Source: Streptomyces sp. NBC_00258
GTDB taxonomy: Bacteria > Actinomycetota > Actinomycetes > Streptomycetales > Streptomycetaceae
DNA: 64,000 bases
Assembly: GCF_036182465.1 (NCBI RefSeq)
Contig: NZ_CP108081.1
Location: 1,240,001 to 1,304,000, forward strand
Direction of reading: 5' to 3'
Under the pieces are notes generated by a model. The model was not told the origin of the DNA. It saw nothing but the letters and a program-made list of their open reading frames with translations, and searched no databases. Numbering within the stretch: the first letter of the stretch is position 1; each line of letters opens with the position of its first letter. Shown piece after piece: positions 1 through 8,558 of this stretch. A program made the translations under genes and the position numbers.

Positions 1-87
1 GACCTGTGCGTGCAGCGGCTGCGAAAGAAGATCGACGCCGGGCGAATCGAGACGGTCCGTGGCTTCGGCTACAAGTTGAGGCGCTGA
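1..87 (+). CDS. Response regulator, OmpR family (3' end only)
   Basis: The window opens inside this gene; only the last 28 codons are present. They read as the end of an OmpR/PhoB winged-helix DNA-binding domain, with the recognition-helix part (QRLRKKID) and the C-terminal wing (VRGFGYKL). One base separates its TGA from the ATG of the following sensor kinase, so the two form a two-component operon. The receiver domain lies outside the window, so the exact subfamily (VanR-like or other) cannot be judged here. Confidence 0.85.
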   Translation, partial: DLCVQRLRKKIDAGRIETVRGFGYKLRR

Positions 88-88
88 C

Positions 89-1381
89 ATGGGGATCCCA
101 GAGCCTCGGTTCGACCCGGGAACCAGAGGGGGCCTGCTCAACTGGCGCTCGCTGCGCTGGAAGATCGCCCTGTTGGTGGCCACGGCGTGCTGCGGCATCG
201 CGCTGACGGTCGGACTGCTGGTGCACCACAGCACGTACGAGTGGTCCATGAACGACGGCGCGGCCCGGGCATCCACCGCCCTGGACACCGCACTCTCGGC
301 GGAGGACAGCAGCAGGACAGACGGAGTGGTGCACGCTTCCGGGGAGATGCCGGCGGACCTGGTCCGGATGGTGCGGGAACACGGGGCCGGCGCCGTGTAC
401 GACGAGATGAACGAGTACCGGCCGCGGATGTGGGCCGGCAAGCGCATGCCGGACGGGCACTTGGCGGCGATCTCGGTCGACATGACTTCCGACCAGCTCA
501 GTCGCCGTGCCCTGGACCGGCACATGTGGAAGTACTCACTGGCCGCGCTGGCCGTCATCGTGCCCCTGTCCGCGCTCGCCGCCGAACTGCCCAACCGGCG
601 CTTGCGGCGGGTGGCACGCACCGCACGGCGCATCGCCTCGGGCGATCTGGCCGCCAGGACCGAGGAGGGCGGCCGGACGGGCGACGAGATCACCGAAATC
701 TCGGTCACCGTCGACTCGATGGCCGACAGTCTCCAGAACCGGTTGCGCAGCGAGCAGCGCTTCACCGCCGATGTCGCGCACGAACTTCGCACCCCGCTGA
801 TGGGCCTGGTCACCTCCGCCGAACTGCTCCCCGAGAGCGAAGCCACCGACCTCGTCAGAAACCGGGTCCAGGTGCTGCGCACCCTCGTCGAGGACCTGTT
901 GGAGATCTCCCGCCTCGACGCCGGTGTGGAACACGCCGACCTGCGACCCGTCGCCCTCCTCGACGTGGTCCGGGACTCACTGGCCCGCACCGGCCTCGAC
1001 GCACGACTCATAGTTGGCGCCGCACCCGCCGTGGTGGAGACGGACCCCCGCCGGCTCGACCGGGTACTCGCCAACCTGATCGTCAACGCCCACCGGCACG
1101 GTGCCGGGCCGATCGAGGTCACCGTCGTGGGCACGACCGTCGTCGTCCGCGACCACGGCTCCGGCTTTCCCGGCAGTCTCCTCGCCGAGGGGCCGCAACG
1201 CTTCCGCACCGGAGCAGCTGAGCGCGGCCGCGGACACGGCCTGGGACTGACAGTCGCCTCGGGCCAGGCCCGGGTCATCGGCGCGTCGCTGCTCTTCTCG
1301 AACGCCGTCGACGGTGGAGCCGTCGCCACGATCCGGCTGCCCCGGGCGGCTGACGCCACAGAACTCATACAGGACGGATGA
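89..1381 (+). CDS. Two-component sensor histidine kinase (HAMP-HisKA-HATPase)
   Basis: A membrane sensor kinase of 430 aa. TM1 spans about residues 25-46, a roughly 100-residue extracytoplasmic sensor follows, TM2 is at about 149-166, then HAMP at 167-220. The DHp motif AHELRTP places the phospho-acceptor at His231. The ATPase domain has the N box at 329-335 (Asn333), the G1-like DHGSGF at 355-360 and the G2 GRGHGLGL at 380-387. It should phosphorylate the response regulator directly upstream. A D,D-carboxypeptidase and a VanJ-like gene follow on the same strand, so a role in sensing cell-wall stress is inferred. The ligand cannot be read from the sequence. Confidence 0.9.
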   Translation: MGIPEPRFDPGTRGGLLNWRSLRWKIALLVATACCGIALTVGLLVHHSTYEWSMNDGAARASTALDTALSAEDSSRTDGVVHASGEMPADLVRMVREHGAGAVYDEMNEYRPRMWAGKRMPDGHLAAISVDMTSDQLSRRALDRHMWKYSLAALAVIVPLSALAAELPNRRLRRVARTARRIASGDLAARTEEGGRTGDEITEISVTVDSMADSLQNRLRSEQRFTADVAHELRTPLMGLVTSAELLPESEATDLVRNRVQVLRTLVEDLLEISRLDAGVEHADLRPVALLDVVRDSLARTGLDARLIVGAAPAVVETDPRRLDRVLANLIVNAHRHGAGPIEVTVVGTTVVVRDHGSGFPGSLLAEGPQRFRTGAAERGRGHGLGLTVASGQARVIGASLLFSNAVDGGAVATIRLPRAADATELIQDG

Positions 1382-1453
1382 CGGGCCGAGCGGTAACGGA
1401 GATATGACCGACGGTCCACGGCGATCCACGCCTCCCAAGATGACCGACATGTG

Positions 1454-1474
1454 CGAACACAGCATGTCGAACAC
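1454..1474 (+). promoter_or_regulatory. Direct repeat CGAACAC x2 before the carboxypeptidase
   Basis: CGAACAC occurs at 1454-1460 and 1468-1474, 14 bp apart, just upstream of the GGAGG (1478-1482) of the carboxypeptidase gene. The 111-bp gap after the kinase could hold a separate promoter. The repeat is a candidate site for the upstream response regulator, but OmpR-type repeats are usually about 11 bp apart, so this is weak. Confidence 0.25.
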
Positions 1475-1492
1475 CTTGGAGGTGCCTTGCAC

Positions 1493-2503
1493 ATGGACCC
1501 CGACCGTGTCCGACGCGTACGGGACATACGCGTACGTGTCCTGCATGCGGCGACGTCGAGCCGCCCTCGTGGATCATCCCTCCTATGCGTCGGTACCGTC
1601 GCCCTGATCATCGCGGTCGTCCTCGGCGCCTGGGTCCGGCCCGCCCCGGGAACGGCCGACACCCCGGCAGCGAAATCTCACGCCCTGTCCGTCGCCTGGC
1701 CGTCGCAGGGACAGGCGAGCGCGCTGGTCGAGGGCCTCGGCGACTCCGGTGATCTCGGAAACAGGGGCACGCAGGCGCCGGTGCCGATCGCCAGCATCAC
1801 GAAGGTGATGACCGCGTACGTGATCCTCCGTGACCACCCGCTGCGATCCGGTCAGGGCGGCCCAGGCATCACCATCGACCGGACGGCCGCAGACGAGTCC
1901 TTCTCGGGCGTGGAATCCAGCGTGCCCGTGCGGGAGGGACAGCGGCTCAGTGAACGGCAGGTGCTGGAACTCATGCTGATCCCCTCCGGCAACAACATCG
2001 CTCGGATGCTGGCCCGTTGGGACGCCGGCTCACAGGAGGCGTTCGTCAGGAAGATGAACAGGGCCGCCCGCGACCTGGGCATGCGCCACACCGTCTACAC
2101 CGGTGCCAGCGGCCTGGAGGAGACGACCGTCAGCACGAGCGCCGACCAGTTGAAGCTGGCACGACGAGTGATGCGGGACGCGGCATTCCGGTCCATCGTT
2201 GCCAAGCCCAGTACCACCGTCCCCGGTGTCCCCGGCACGATCCGCAACACCAACACACTGCTGGGCACGGACGGCGTGATCGGCCTGAAAACCGGCTCCA
2301 GTACGCCCGTCGGCGGCGCCCTGATGTGGGCGGCCACCGCACCCGACGGCCACGGACACGACCGGCTGATCCTCGGCGTCGTACTCCACCAGCACGCCGG
2401 CACCAGTCCCCGACAGGGATCCCAGGCCGCACTGTCCAACAGCCGCACCCTGATCGAAGCGGTACGGGAATGGCTGTCGACGGTCACATCCGGGACGGGG
2501 TGA
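1493..2503 (+). CDS. Serine-type D-Ala-D-Ala carboxypeptidase (S11 family)
   Basis: A penicillin-binding-protein-type D,D-carboxypeptidase (336 aa) that trims the terminal D-Ala of peptidoglycan stem peptides outside the membrane. A basic N-terminus and one hydrophobic segment (about 29-47) form a signal peptide or anchor. All three active-site motifs are visible: SITK (nucleophile Ser101, Lys104), SGNN at 165-168 and KTG at 266-268. I chose ATG 1493 because GGAGG lies 10 nt upstream; a GTG at 1451 is also in frame. It sits 111 bp after the sensor kinase and 7 bp before the VanJ-like gene. Removing D-Ala-D-Ala termini would lower glycopeptide binding, which fits an envelope-defence role. It is not a VanX or VanY zinc peptidase. 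Confidence 0.9.
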   Translation: MDPDRVRRVRDIRVRVLHAATSSRPRGSSLLCVGTVALIIAVVLGAWVRPAPGTADTPAAKSHALSVAWPSQGQASALVEGLGDSGDLGNRGTQAPVPIASITKVMTAYVILRDHPLRSGQGGPGITIDRTAADESFSGVESSVPVREGQRLSERQVLELMLIPSGNNIARMLARWDAGSQEAFVRKMNRAARDLGMRHTVYTGASGLEETTVSTSADQLKLARRVMRDAAFRSIVAKPSTTVPGVPGTIRNTNTLLGTDGVIGLKTGSSTPVGGALMWAATAPDGHGHDRLILGVVLHQHAGTSPRQGSQAALSNSRTLIEAVREWLSTVTSGTG

Positions 2504-2510
2504 AGCCGCC

Positions 2511-3512
2511 GTGACAGCACTCCTCAAAGTACCTTCCCCGCCGATGCCTCCCCCTCCTCCCCTGCCTGGGTCCGATGCGAACGCCGCGGCCGGATCCGGC
2601 GTTCGGCGCCGAGGCCGGATCATCACCGGACTCGCGTTGTCGGCCGCTCTGGTGATGCTCAGCCACGCTCACATCCCCAACCGGTTCGGCCACCTCGGCA
2701 GCCTCGTCGAGACCTTCCTGCCCTGGACGGGCCTGGCCGTGCCGCTGCTGCTGTCCTGCGCGCTGATCCGTCGATCCGCGACGGCCGCCGTGGCCGTCGT
2801 CCTGCCCGCACTCATCTGGTGCTCGCTCTTCGGCGGGACGCTTCTCGACAAACAGTCGGACGGCGGAGATCTGACCGTCGTCTCCCACAACGTCAACGAG
2901 CACAACCCGCACCCCACACGCACCGCACGTGCCCTCGCCGCATCCGGCGCCGACCTGCTGGCCCTCGAAGAACTGGGCGACGCGACACCGCAGTACGAAC
3001 GGGCGCTGGCCGACGCGTACCCGTACCACGTCGTGCAGGGCACGGTCGGCCTGTGGAGCAAGGACCCCATCGACACCTCCCGTACGGTGGACATCGCGCC
3101 CTGGCCACGCGCCCTGCGCGCCGTCGTCCGTACGCCCGAAGGACCCGTCGCCGTCTACGTCGCCCATCTCCTCTCGGTCCGCCTCACCGCGGCTTCGGGC
3201 TTCACCGCCGCCGAACGCGACGCCGCCGCACATCACCTCGCCACCGCCCTGCGCACCGAACAGCTGCGCCACACCATCCTCGTGGGCGACTTCAACGGCA
3301 CCCTCTACGACCGAGAGCTGTCCCCTCTGACCTCCGGCATGCACTCGGCCCAGACCGAGGCAGGCGCCGGATTCGGTCTCACCTGGCCCTCCTCGTTCCC
3401 CGTCGCAAGGATCGACCACATCCTCGTCCGCGGCATGACCCCCCGCGCGTCATGGACACTGCCCGCCACCGACAGCGACCACCTGCCAGTCGCGGCGAGA
3501 CTGAAGTGGTGA
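2511..3512 (+). CDS. VanJ-like membrane endonuclease/exonuclease/phosphatase-family protein
   Basis: Three membrane segments (about 36-54, 67-85, 90-108) precede an extracytoplasmic EEP-fold domain. Visible EEP motifs are SHNVNEHN at 125-132, the metal-binding LEE at 152-154, VGDFN near residue 262 and a C-terminal DSDHLP. Length (333 aa) and layout match S. coelicolor VanJ and StaP-like proteins, which confer teicoplanin resistance and are thought to act on an undecaprenyl-linked cell-wall precursor. The GTG start lies 7 bp after the carboxypeptidase stop, so the two are probably cotranscribed. No vanH, vanA or vanX homologue is in the window. Assignment to the VanJ-like group rests on architecture and neighbours; it could be another membrane-anchored EEP hydrolase. 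Confidence 0.8.
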   Translation: MTALLKVPSPPMPPPPPLPGSDANAAAGSGVRRRGRIITGLALSAALVMLSHAHIPNRFGHLGSLVETFLPWTGLAVPLLLSCALIRRSATAAVAVVLPALIWCSLFGGTLLDKQSDGGDLTVVSHNVNEHNPHPTRTARALAASGADLLALEELGDATPQYERALADAYPYHVVQGTVGLWSKDPIDTSRTVDIAPWPRALRAVVRTPEGPVAVYVAHLLSVRLTAASGFTAAERDAAAHHLATALRTEQLRHTILVGDFNGTLYDRELSPLTSGMHSAQTEAGAGFGLTWPSSFPVARIDHILVRGMTPRASWTLPATDSDHLPVAARLKW

Positions 3513-3569
3513 CCTCACCGAAGCCATGACAGGCCGGCCACCTCGCTCTTCGGCGACCGGATAGCCGCC

Positions 3570-4020
3570 AGGTCCCGCGACAACGGGTGGGCGGGTGTCG
3601 TCGTGCAACGGGAGCATCCTCGACAGCGCCGACCACGGCGGCAGCGGCCGACTGATGTGCGGACGGGACGTGGCCGTTGCCGGAGCCGCGGGCGCTGTTG
3701 CCGTCCACTGCCCCTGTCGTGGCCCCCGCTGGATCGCCACCGGCCAAATCGATCGGCCCACCTGGGCAGACCCGCTCCAGCACCCGACGGATGGCCGCGG
3801 CACTGGGCGCGATGCGCACCGCGAAGCGCCGACGACCTGGGTATTGGCCGGGCCAGGGTGGTCTGCGGAGCCGCTGCGGCCCTCTTGCCCGATCACCGTG
3901 TACGAGCGGGCGCCGGCCACCACTGCGGACGCCGCGATCAGCACGACGCTCACGATCGGATGACGGACTCCCCGCCTACGGCGCGGTCCGGCAACCTGAC
4001 CAGCCGCTCCGTCAGCGACA
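3570..4020 (-). pseudogene. Decayed ISAs1-family transposase, N-terminal part
   Basis: Three reading frames on the minus strand together give the N-terminal half of an ISAs1 (H-repeat) transposase. SLTERLVRLPD near 4018 is followed after a frameshift by RRRRGVRHPIVSVVLIAAS and AGARSYTVIGQ (3980-3880). After a second shift come SAAAIRRVLERV (about 3805-3770) and AVDGN (about 3705). The catalytic core beyond this is missing. It is an old, inactive fragment filling most of the 750-bp gap between the VanJ-like gene and the LLM oxidoreductase. Confidence 0.6.
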
Positions 4021-4264
4021 TCCCCGCCACCCGGTGCAGCGGGAGAGCCGTGACGAGAGACGGCATGGCAGGCTGACGGCCCATCGAAGATCCGTTGCAG
4101 GCAGACGACTTGGGAAGGCAATCTGCATCCACGGGGATTCGATGCGTCAGGCACGGCCACCCCACCCTGCGACGCTACAAGATCACGCGACTTCGCAACG
4201 GCCCTGCGCCGGGACCTGCCATGCTGAAAGGGTTCGATTCGACCCTCACACCTTGGAGGTTCTG

Positions 4265-5332
4265 ATGCGTGCAGGCGTCGTTGTCGCCGCGCAGCCCGGT
4301 GTGGAGGACCTCGCCGTGCGGGCCGAGGAGTTGGGCCTGCACAGCTTCTGGGTCAACGACACCCCGATGGTCCACGGCGACCCCTTCGTCGCCTTGAGCC
4401 TGTGTGCGAGGGCCACCAGCCGCATCAGGCTCGGCATCGGCGTGACCTCACCGGCGCTGCGCTCGGCCCCGGCCGCCGCGAGCGGGCTCGCCAGCCTCAA
4501 CGCCCTGGCGCCGGGCCGGATCATCTGCGGAGTCGGCACCGGGAACACCGCCCGGCGCACCCTGGGCATGCGGCCGACCACGGCGGCCAGGCTGGAGAAC
4601 TTCACCGTCGCGCTGCAGGACCTGTGCGCCGGACGTTCGACCGAGTACCGCGAAGGTGACCAGGTTCGCGACATCCGGTTCCTGCACTCCGGGGCGCACG
4701 TGAACACCGCCGACTCGATCGAGTTCGTCGTGGCCGCGCTGCTCGGACCGAAGGCCGCCGCCGTCGCCGGCCGCCGCAACACCGGCCTCATCTCCTTCGG
4801 CCTGCTGGACCCCACCGCCTGGCACGCGCTGCACGACACCCGCCGCCACGCCGCCCAGCACGCACCCCGCGACCCCGACCCCCACACGGACTCCTACGTG
4901 GTCACCTCGCTCCACCTACTCGACGATGACGAGGACCCCCACGGCGACGCGGCCCGGGACGCCACGGGCCACCTCGTCCTGTCGCTGCTGGCCTTCGCCG
5001 CCGACACCGCCGCCGACACACCCGCCCTCGCCGAGCAACTCGGCCCCGAGGAACGCCAGGCGGTGCAGCGGCTTCTCGACCGGCGCGGCACCACCGCCAC
5101 CGCGCCGGACCGGCACACCAAGCTCTACCCCAACTACCTCGGACGCATCGCACCGCAGGACCGGGACCTGGTGCTGCCCTCGCTGATGAACACCCTGGCC
5201 CTGGTCGGCACCCGCGACGACCTCCTCGCCCGCATCTCCACCCTGGAACAGGCAGGCGTCAACGAACTCCTCATCCAGCCGGTGATCGACCCGCCCACCG
5301 AGATGGCCCAGCTCGCGAAACTCCTCACCTGA
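4265..5332 (+). CDS. LLM-class flavin/F420-dependent oxidoreductase
   Basis: A bacterial-luciferase-like TIM-barrel monooxygenase or F420-dependent reductase of 355 aa. Recognisable family features are an N-terminal strand followed by the helix VEDLAVRAEELGLHSFWVND, then DPFVALSLCARATSRIRLGIG and the NALAPGRIICGVGTGN phosphate/flavin loop. ATG 4265 is chosen because GGAGG lies about 7 nt upstream; the frame stays open upstream but reads as non-coding. It stands alone between an IS remnant and a protease gene. The substrate cannot be predicted, and FMN versus F420 use is undecided. Confidence 0.85.
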   Translation: MRAGVVVAAQPGVEDLAVRAEELGLHSFWVNDTPMVHGDPFVALSLCARATSRIRLGIGVTSPALRSAPAAASGLASLNALAPGRIICGVGTGNTARRTLGMRPTTAARLENFTVALQDLCAGRSTEYREGDQVRDIRFLHSGAHVNTADSIEFVVAALLGPKAAAVAGRRNTGLISFGLLDPTAWHALHDTRRHAAQHAPRDPDPHTDSYVVTSLHLLDDDEDPHGDAARDATGHLVLSLLAFAADTAADTPALAEQLGPEERQAVQRLLDRRGTTATAPDRHTKLYPNYLGRIAPQDRDLVLPSLMNTLALVGTRDDLLARISTLEQAGVNELLIQPVIDPPTEMAQLAKLLT

Positions 5333-5646
5333 GCCGAGCCGCCTGCCGCACGTCCTGGCCTGCACACCTACAAGATCACCAGGGCTTTGCAATCGCCCTG
5401 GCCCGCCAGACGGTCCCGTGCCGGAGACCCAATTCTCCAGCACCTTCTGAGCACAAGAAGAAGCTCTTCTGCGGCCGCGCTCGTGGTGCAACGCAGTTGA
5501 GAAGAGGCCGAGATGAGGCGGACACAGCGCTGAGGCCGAACGGATGAGTGGCGGTATCAGGATCCGTCGGAAGGGACGTCCTGGTGTCGTCCACCGAACA
5601 AGTCCGCCGGAGCTCAGCCCGGTGGCAGGCAACAGTGAGGTCAATC
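5333..5646. other. Intergenic region before the serine protease
   Basis: About 310 bp with no convincing gene. A small stem AGAAGA-AGC-TCTTCT lies at 5456-5470. The stretch is likely to hold the protease promoter, but no clear -35/-10 pair is visible. Confidence 0.4.
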
Positions 5647-6453
5647 TTGCGTAAGTCAGTGAGCGGACTGTCGGTCGCTTCCCTTGTGGGGGTCTGCACG
5701 ATTGGCAGCGTCTTCACCCTGGCGCCTTCCGCGTCGGCAATTGTCGGCGGGGTGCCGGTCGCGGACGGGGAGCGGCCCTTCGCCGTACAGATCGAGCAAC
5801 GGGGTGAAGACGGAGCTTGGTCGCACTACTGCGGTGCGGTGCTCATAGACAGCCGCGTCGTAGCCACTGCGGCACACTGCGCCAAGTTCGCAGAGCAGGG
5901 CAAGCTGACGATTCGGCTGGTTGTCGGGCGAGCCGACTCGAATGCCCCCGGAGGGACGGTGGTGACCAGCGACCGTTTCTCCGTCTACAGCCACCCCGAG
6001 TTCGATACCACAACCAATACGGACCTGGGGCTCATCGTGCTCGACAGCCCAGTGTCCCAGGCCCGGGCAATGCTGCCTTCCCTGGGGACGACGCTGCGGC
6101 CCGGGCATCTCGTACACGCTGCCGGCTGGGGACGGACCGATCTCGACGATCAGGCCAAGCCGTCCCGTTTGCAGGAAGCACAACTGCCCGTCCAGAAGTT
6201 CGACACCGAGGGAGGCGTCTGGGACAAGGAGTTCATCTGCGCGGGTACCGCTGAATCGCGGGTCGCGCCTGGGGACAGCGGGGGCCCCTTGTTCGCGATG
6301 AAGGCACACGGCAAGGCAGTTGTGTACGGCCTCGTGAGCGGCGACACGAACACCTGTACCGGACTCTTCACGAACCTGGCCGCACCCGACATCTGGAAGC
6401 CGTTCCGTGCCCCGCTCGCTTCTCACGGACTCGGGCACGTCATCCCGAAGTAG
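5647..6453 (+). CDS. Secreted trypsin-like serine protease (S1 family)
   Basis: A secreted chymotrypsin-fold protease of 268 aa. A signal peptide (residues 1 to about 33, ending near PSASA) is followed by the mature start IVGG, a short propeptide arrangement typical of actinobacterial S1 enzymes. The triad is complete: His in ATAAHC, Asp in TNTDLGLIVLD and Ser in GDSGGP. The TTG at 5647 has TGAGG six bases upstream and gives a proper signal peptide; a GTG at 5548 in the same frame would add 33 poorly fitting residues. The stretch before GDSGG (ESRVAP) lacks the usual S1-pocket Asp and the Cys two residues before GDSGG. Trypsin-like specificity is therefore doubtful. Confidence 0.9.
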   Translation: MRKSVSGLSVASLVGVCTIGSVFTLAPSASAIVGGVPVADGERPFAVQIEQRGEDGAWSHYCGAVLIDSRVVATAAHCAKFAEQGKLTIRLVVGRADSNAPGGTVVTSDRFSVYSHPEFDTTTNTDLGLIVLDSPVSQARAMLPSLGTTLRPGHLVHAAGWGRTDLDDQAKPSRLQEAQLPVQKFDTEGGVWDKEFICAGTAESRVAPGDSGGPLFAMKAHGKAVVYGLVSGDTNTCTGLFTNLAAPDIWKPFRAPLASHGLGHVIPK

Positions 6454-6963
6454 CCATGTTCACGGCTCCGTCCGCCGCGCGACCGTTCGAAGCGCCGTCG
6501 CTCTCCTGGCAACCGACCCGACGACCGGTCCGACGACCGGTCCGGTCCGTTCGCCCAAGACATCGTGCCGGCCGTTCTGTGGAGCAAGCAGGTCCGGCTC
6601 CTGATGCTGGACTACCCCTTCGACTCGGTCATGGTGTATCGGGTCCTCGGCCAGGGCCACGCCTACCCGCTGACACAATGCGGCACCGGAGCGAGCGTCT
6701 CGCACTCACCCAAGCACGCTCGTCGATGTCGGCGTCCACACCGTCACCTACCTCGGGCCGTGCGAGCGCTTCAATGGCGGTCACTTCCTCCGTCACGTAC
6801 CCGAGGTCGACGCCAAGGACGACGCGTCGGTGCCGCGCACGGCAGGCCTGATCGCCACCAACGGCTGGAGGTCGACCTGCCGTTGTGGGCGGACGCCGCC
6901 CAGTACGGCCCCTGCCACCCAGGCCGCGACTCTCACTCACCATCCCGTCGCGCGGTGATCACA
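6454..6963. other. Unassigned region, possible decayed gene
   Basis: No intact gene is evident. The 12-mer GACGACCGGTCC is repeated in tandem at 6520-6543. One plus-strand frame reads plausibly around 6570-6690 (SKQVRLLMLDYPFDSVMVY) and another around 6722-6880 (VDVGVHTVTYLGPCERFNGG), so a frameshifted gene is possible. A strong terminator hairpin follows at 6964-6988, which fits a former plus-strand gene. I do not recognise the family. Confidence 0.35.
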
Positions 6964-6988
6964 GGGCCCCGGCCACCGGCCGGGGCCC
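6964..6988 (+). terminator. Rho-independent-type hairpin
   Basis: A perfect 11-bp stem GGGCCCCGGCC / GGCCGGGGCCC with loop ACC, typical of Streptomyces terminators that lack a long U tract. It would end transcription from the decayed plus-strand region, and the fragmentary ISL3 transposase reading toward it from the right. Confidence 0.6.
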
Positions 6989-7046
6989 TTCGGCGCACAC
7001 CCGGGTGAGTTTCGGGGTTCTGACCGCTCTTCCGTGATGCCTACGA

Positions 7047-8520
7047 CTACAGGAGGATGTCGGCTCGGAGCAGAGCGGATGAGGCCCTGCCGTACATCTG
7101 CCGCTTGATCGTTTTGATTCTGTTGACGTGGCCTTCGACGATGCCGGAGCTGTAGGGCAGGGTCAGGCCGGCGGTAACGGCGTGAAGGTCTTGGCGGATG
7201 GAGTCGGCGAAGATCCCAATGGCGTCCGGGCCGCCCAGCTCGGCCTTCTGAATCCAGTCCCGCAGCATGTGGCCGCGGCGTTGGCGGAGCATGTCGGTGA
7301 ACTTCCGCGCGAGGTCGCAGACCTGGGCGATCGCCGCGCAGGCACTCCGCACAGCGTCGAGCTGGGCCATGTCGGACGTGCTGAGTGATTCCTCGGGGCG
7401 CATGATCCATGAGGTGATGTCGCGAGGGCGAGGAGTGTTCGAACGGGCGAGGACCGCAATGCCCTTCCGGATGGTCGCTACGTAGCGGTGCACGACGTGG
7501 TATCCGCCGGTGTAGCCGAGGGCGAGCACCTCGCGATGGAGCTGCATCGAGCTGGTGCAGCCCGTGTGGAAGCGGTGCTGCACGTACACCATGAACGGGT
7601 CGAGGACACCGTGGCCCCGATCCTGAGCCGAGGCGAGAAGCTCTGCAAGATCCTTGTTCCGGTAGCGCCGGACCGTCTTGCTGTCCAGCCGCAGTCGGCT
7701 GCCGATGGCGTTGAGCGGCAGGCCGGTGGCGGCAAGCTCGTTGACCTCCGCGTGGCGCTGTCGGATCCGGTCAAGGAGCGGAGTATCCGGTGTGGCCAAC
7801 GGTGGGCTCGCCTCTGGTTCGACTGGCCGTCGGAGGCAGTCACGGCGCCATCGGCAGGTCTTCTCAACTGCCGTGGAGAGGTTCTGAAGGAGGTGCCAGC
7901 GATCTGCCACCTCCAGCGCGTCCGGGGCAGCCTGTCTGATGGCCTTGGTGAATGCCATCAGGCGGTCCCGGCAGATGATCTCGGCGCCGGGGTGCTCCTG
8001 AAGCCAGGCGGCGAGCGTGCCGGTTTCACGATCGGGCATACGTCCACCGAGGATCCGTGGAGCCCGCGCTGGTACAGCCGGAGAGGCCAACTCGCCCAGG
8101 ATGGATGTCCGTCGGTCGTAGAGCCGCAACTTTGCGCAGAGGCGTGCGCGCCTGGGCGGCCGCCGAGCCCCACGGCAACCGACCGCATCGCCGACCGCGC
8201 CGCCGTCGAAGAACGGCGTCGCGGCTCGGTCAGGCCCACTACCTGTTCCACGAATGTCCGACGCGGGCATCGAGGCTGATCGCAGAAGAAGCGGCGGACA
8301 CGGAGACGGACGATCCTCGACCAGGCCCGTCCTGGCGTTGGCCCCGGCTTCCGTCTAGGGGTGCCAGGAAGAACCGTGTCACCAGCCGCGAACGGCGGTG
8401 ATCTTGCCCGGTGTCCCTCGTGCGGGGTAGCCCGAGGTCGTACGGCTGCGGTGTGTGAGCCCGTTGGTTGATCTCGATGCCGTAGGCGTCGACCGTCTGG
8501 ATCGCACGCCACCTCCGCGC
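7047..8520 (-). pseudogene. ISL3-family transposase, frameshifted and internally deleted
   Basis: The minus strand encodes most of an ISL3 transposase, but broken. The N-terminal zinc-ribbon part (RRFFCDQPRCPRRTFVEQV, about 8310-8250) is in a different frame from the main body. The body (about 8150-7047) carries PDRETGTLAAWLQEHPGAE, CRDR, DRWHLLQNL and the C-terminal GIVEGHVNRIKTIKRQMYGR. Where ISL3 enzymes have the first catalytic block (VDDFAxRRG...YGTVLVD), this copy jumps from APRILGG directly to RMPDRET. The first catalytic Asp segment is therefore deleted. No terminal inverted repeats were found, and the element must be inactive. Confidence 0.8.
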
Positions 8521-8558
8521 GGTAGAGGGCATCCGACCGGCCGTGGCTCCGGAACCAG

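Noticed and set aside
1454..1474. LexA/SOS box from the CGAACAC repeats
   Set aside because: The repeats are direct, not inverted; an actinobacterial SOS box needs CGAAC-N4-GTTCG.
4228..4246. GGGTTCGATTCGACCC resembling a tRNA T-arm
   Set aside because: No acceptor stem, anticodon arm or CCA-like end around it; it is only a short inverted repeat before the LLM gene.
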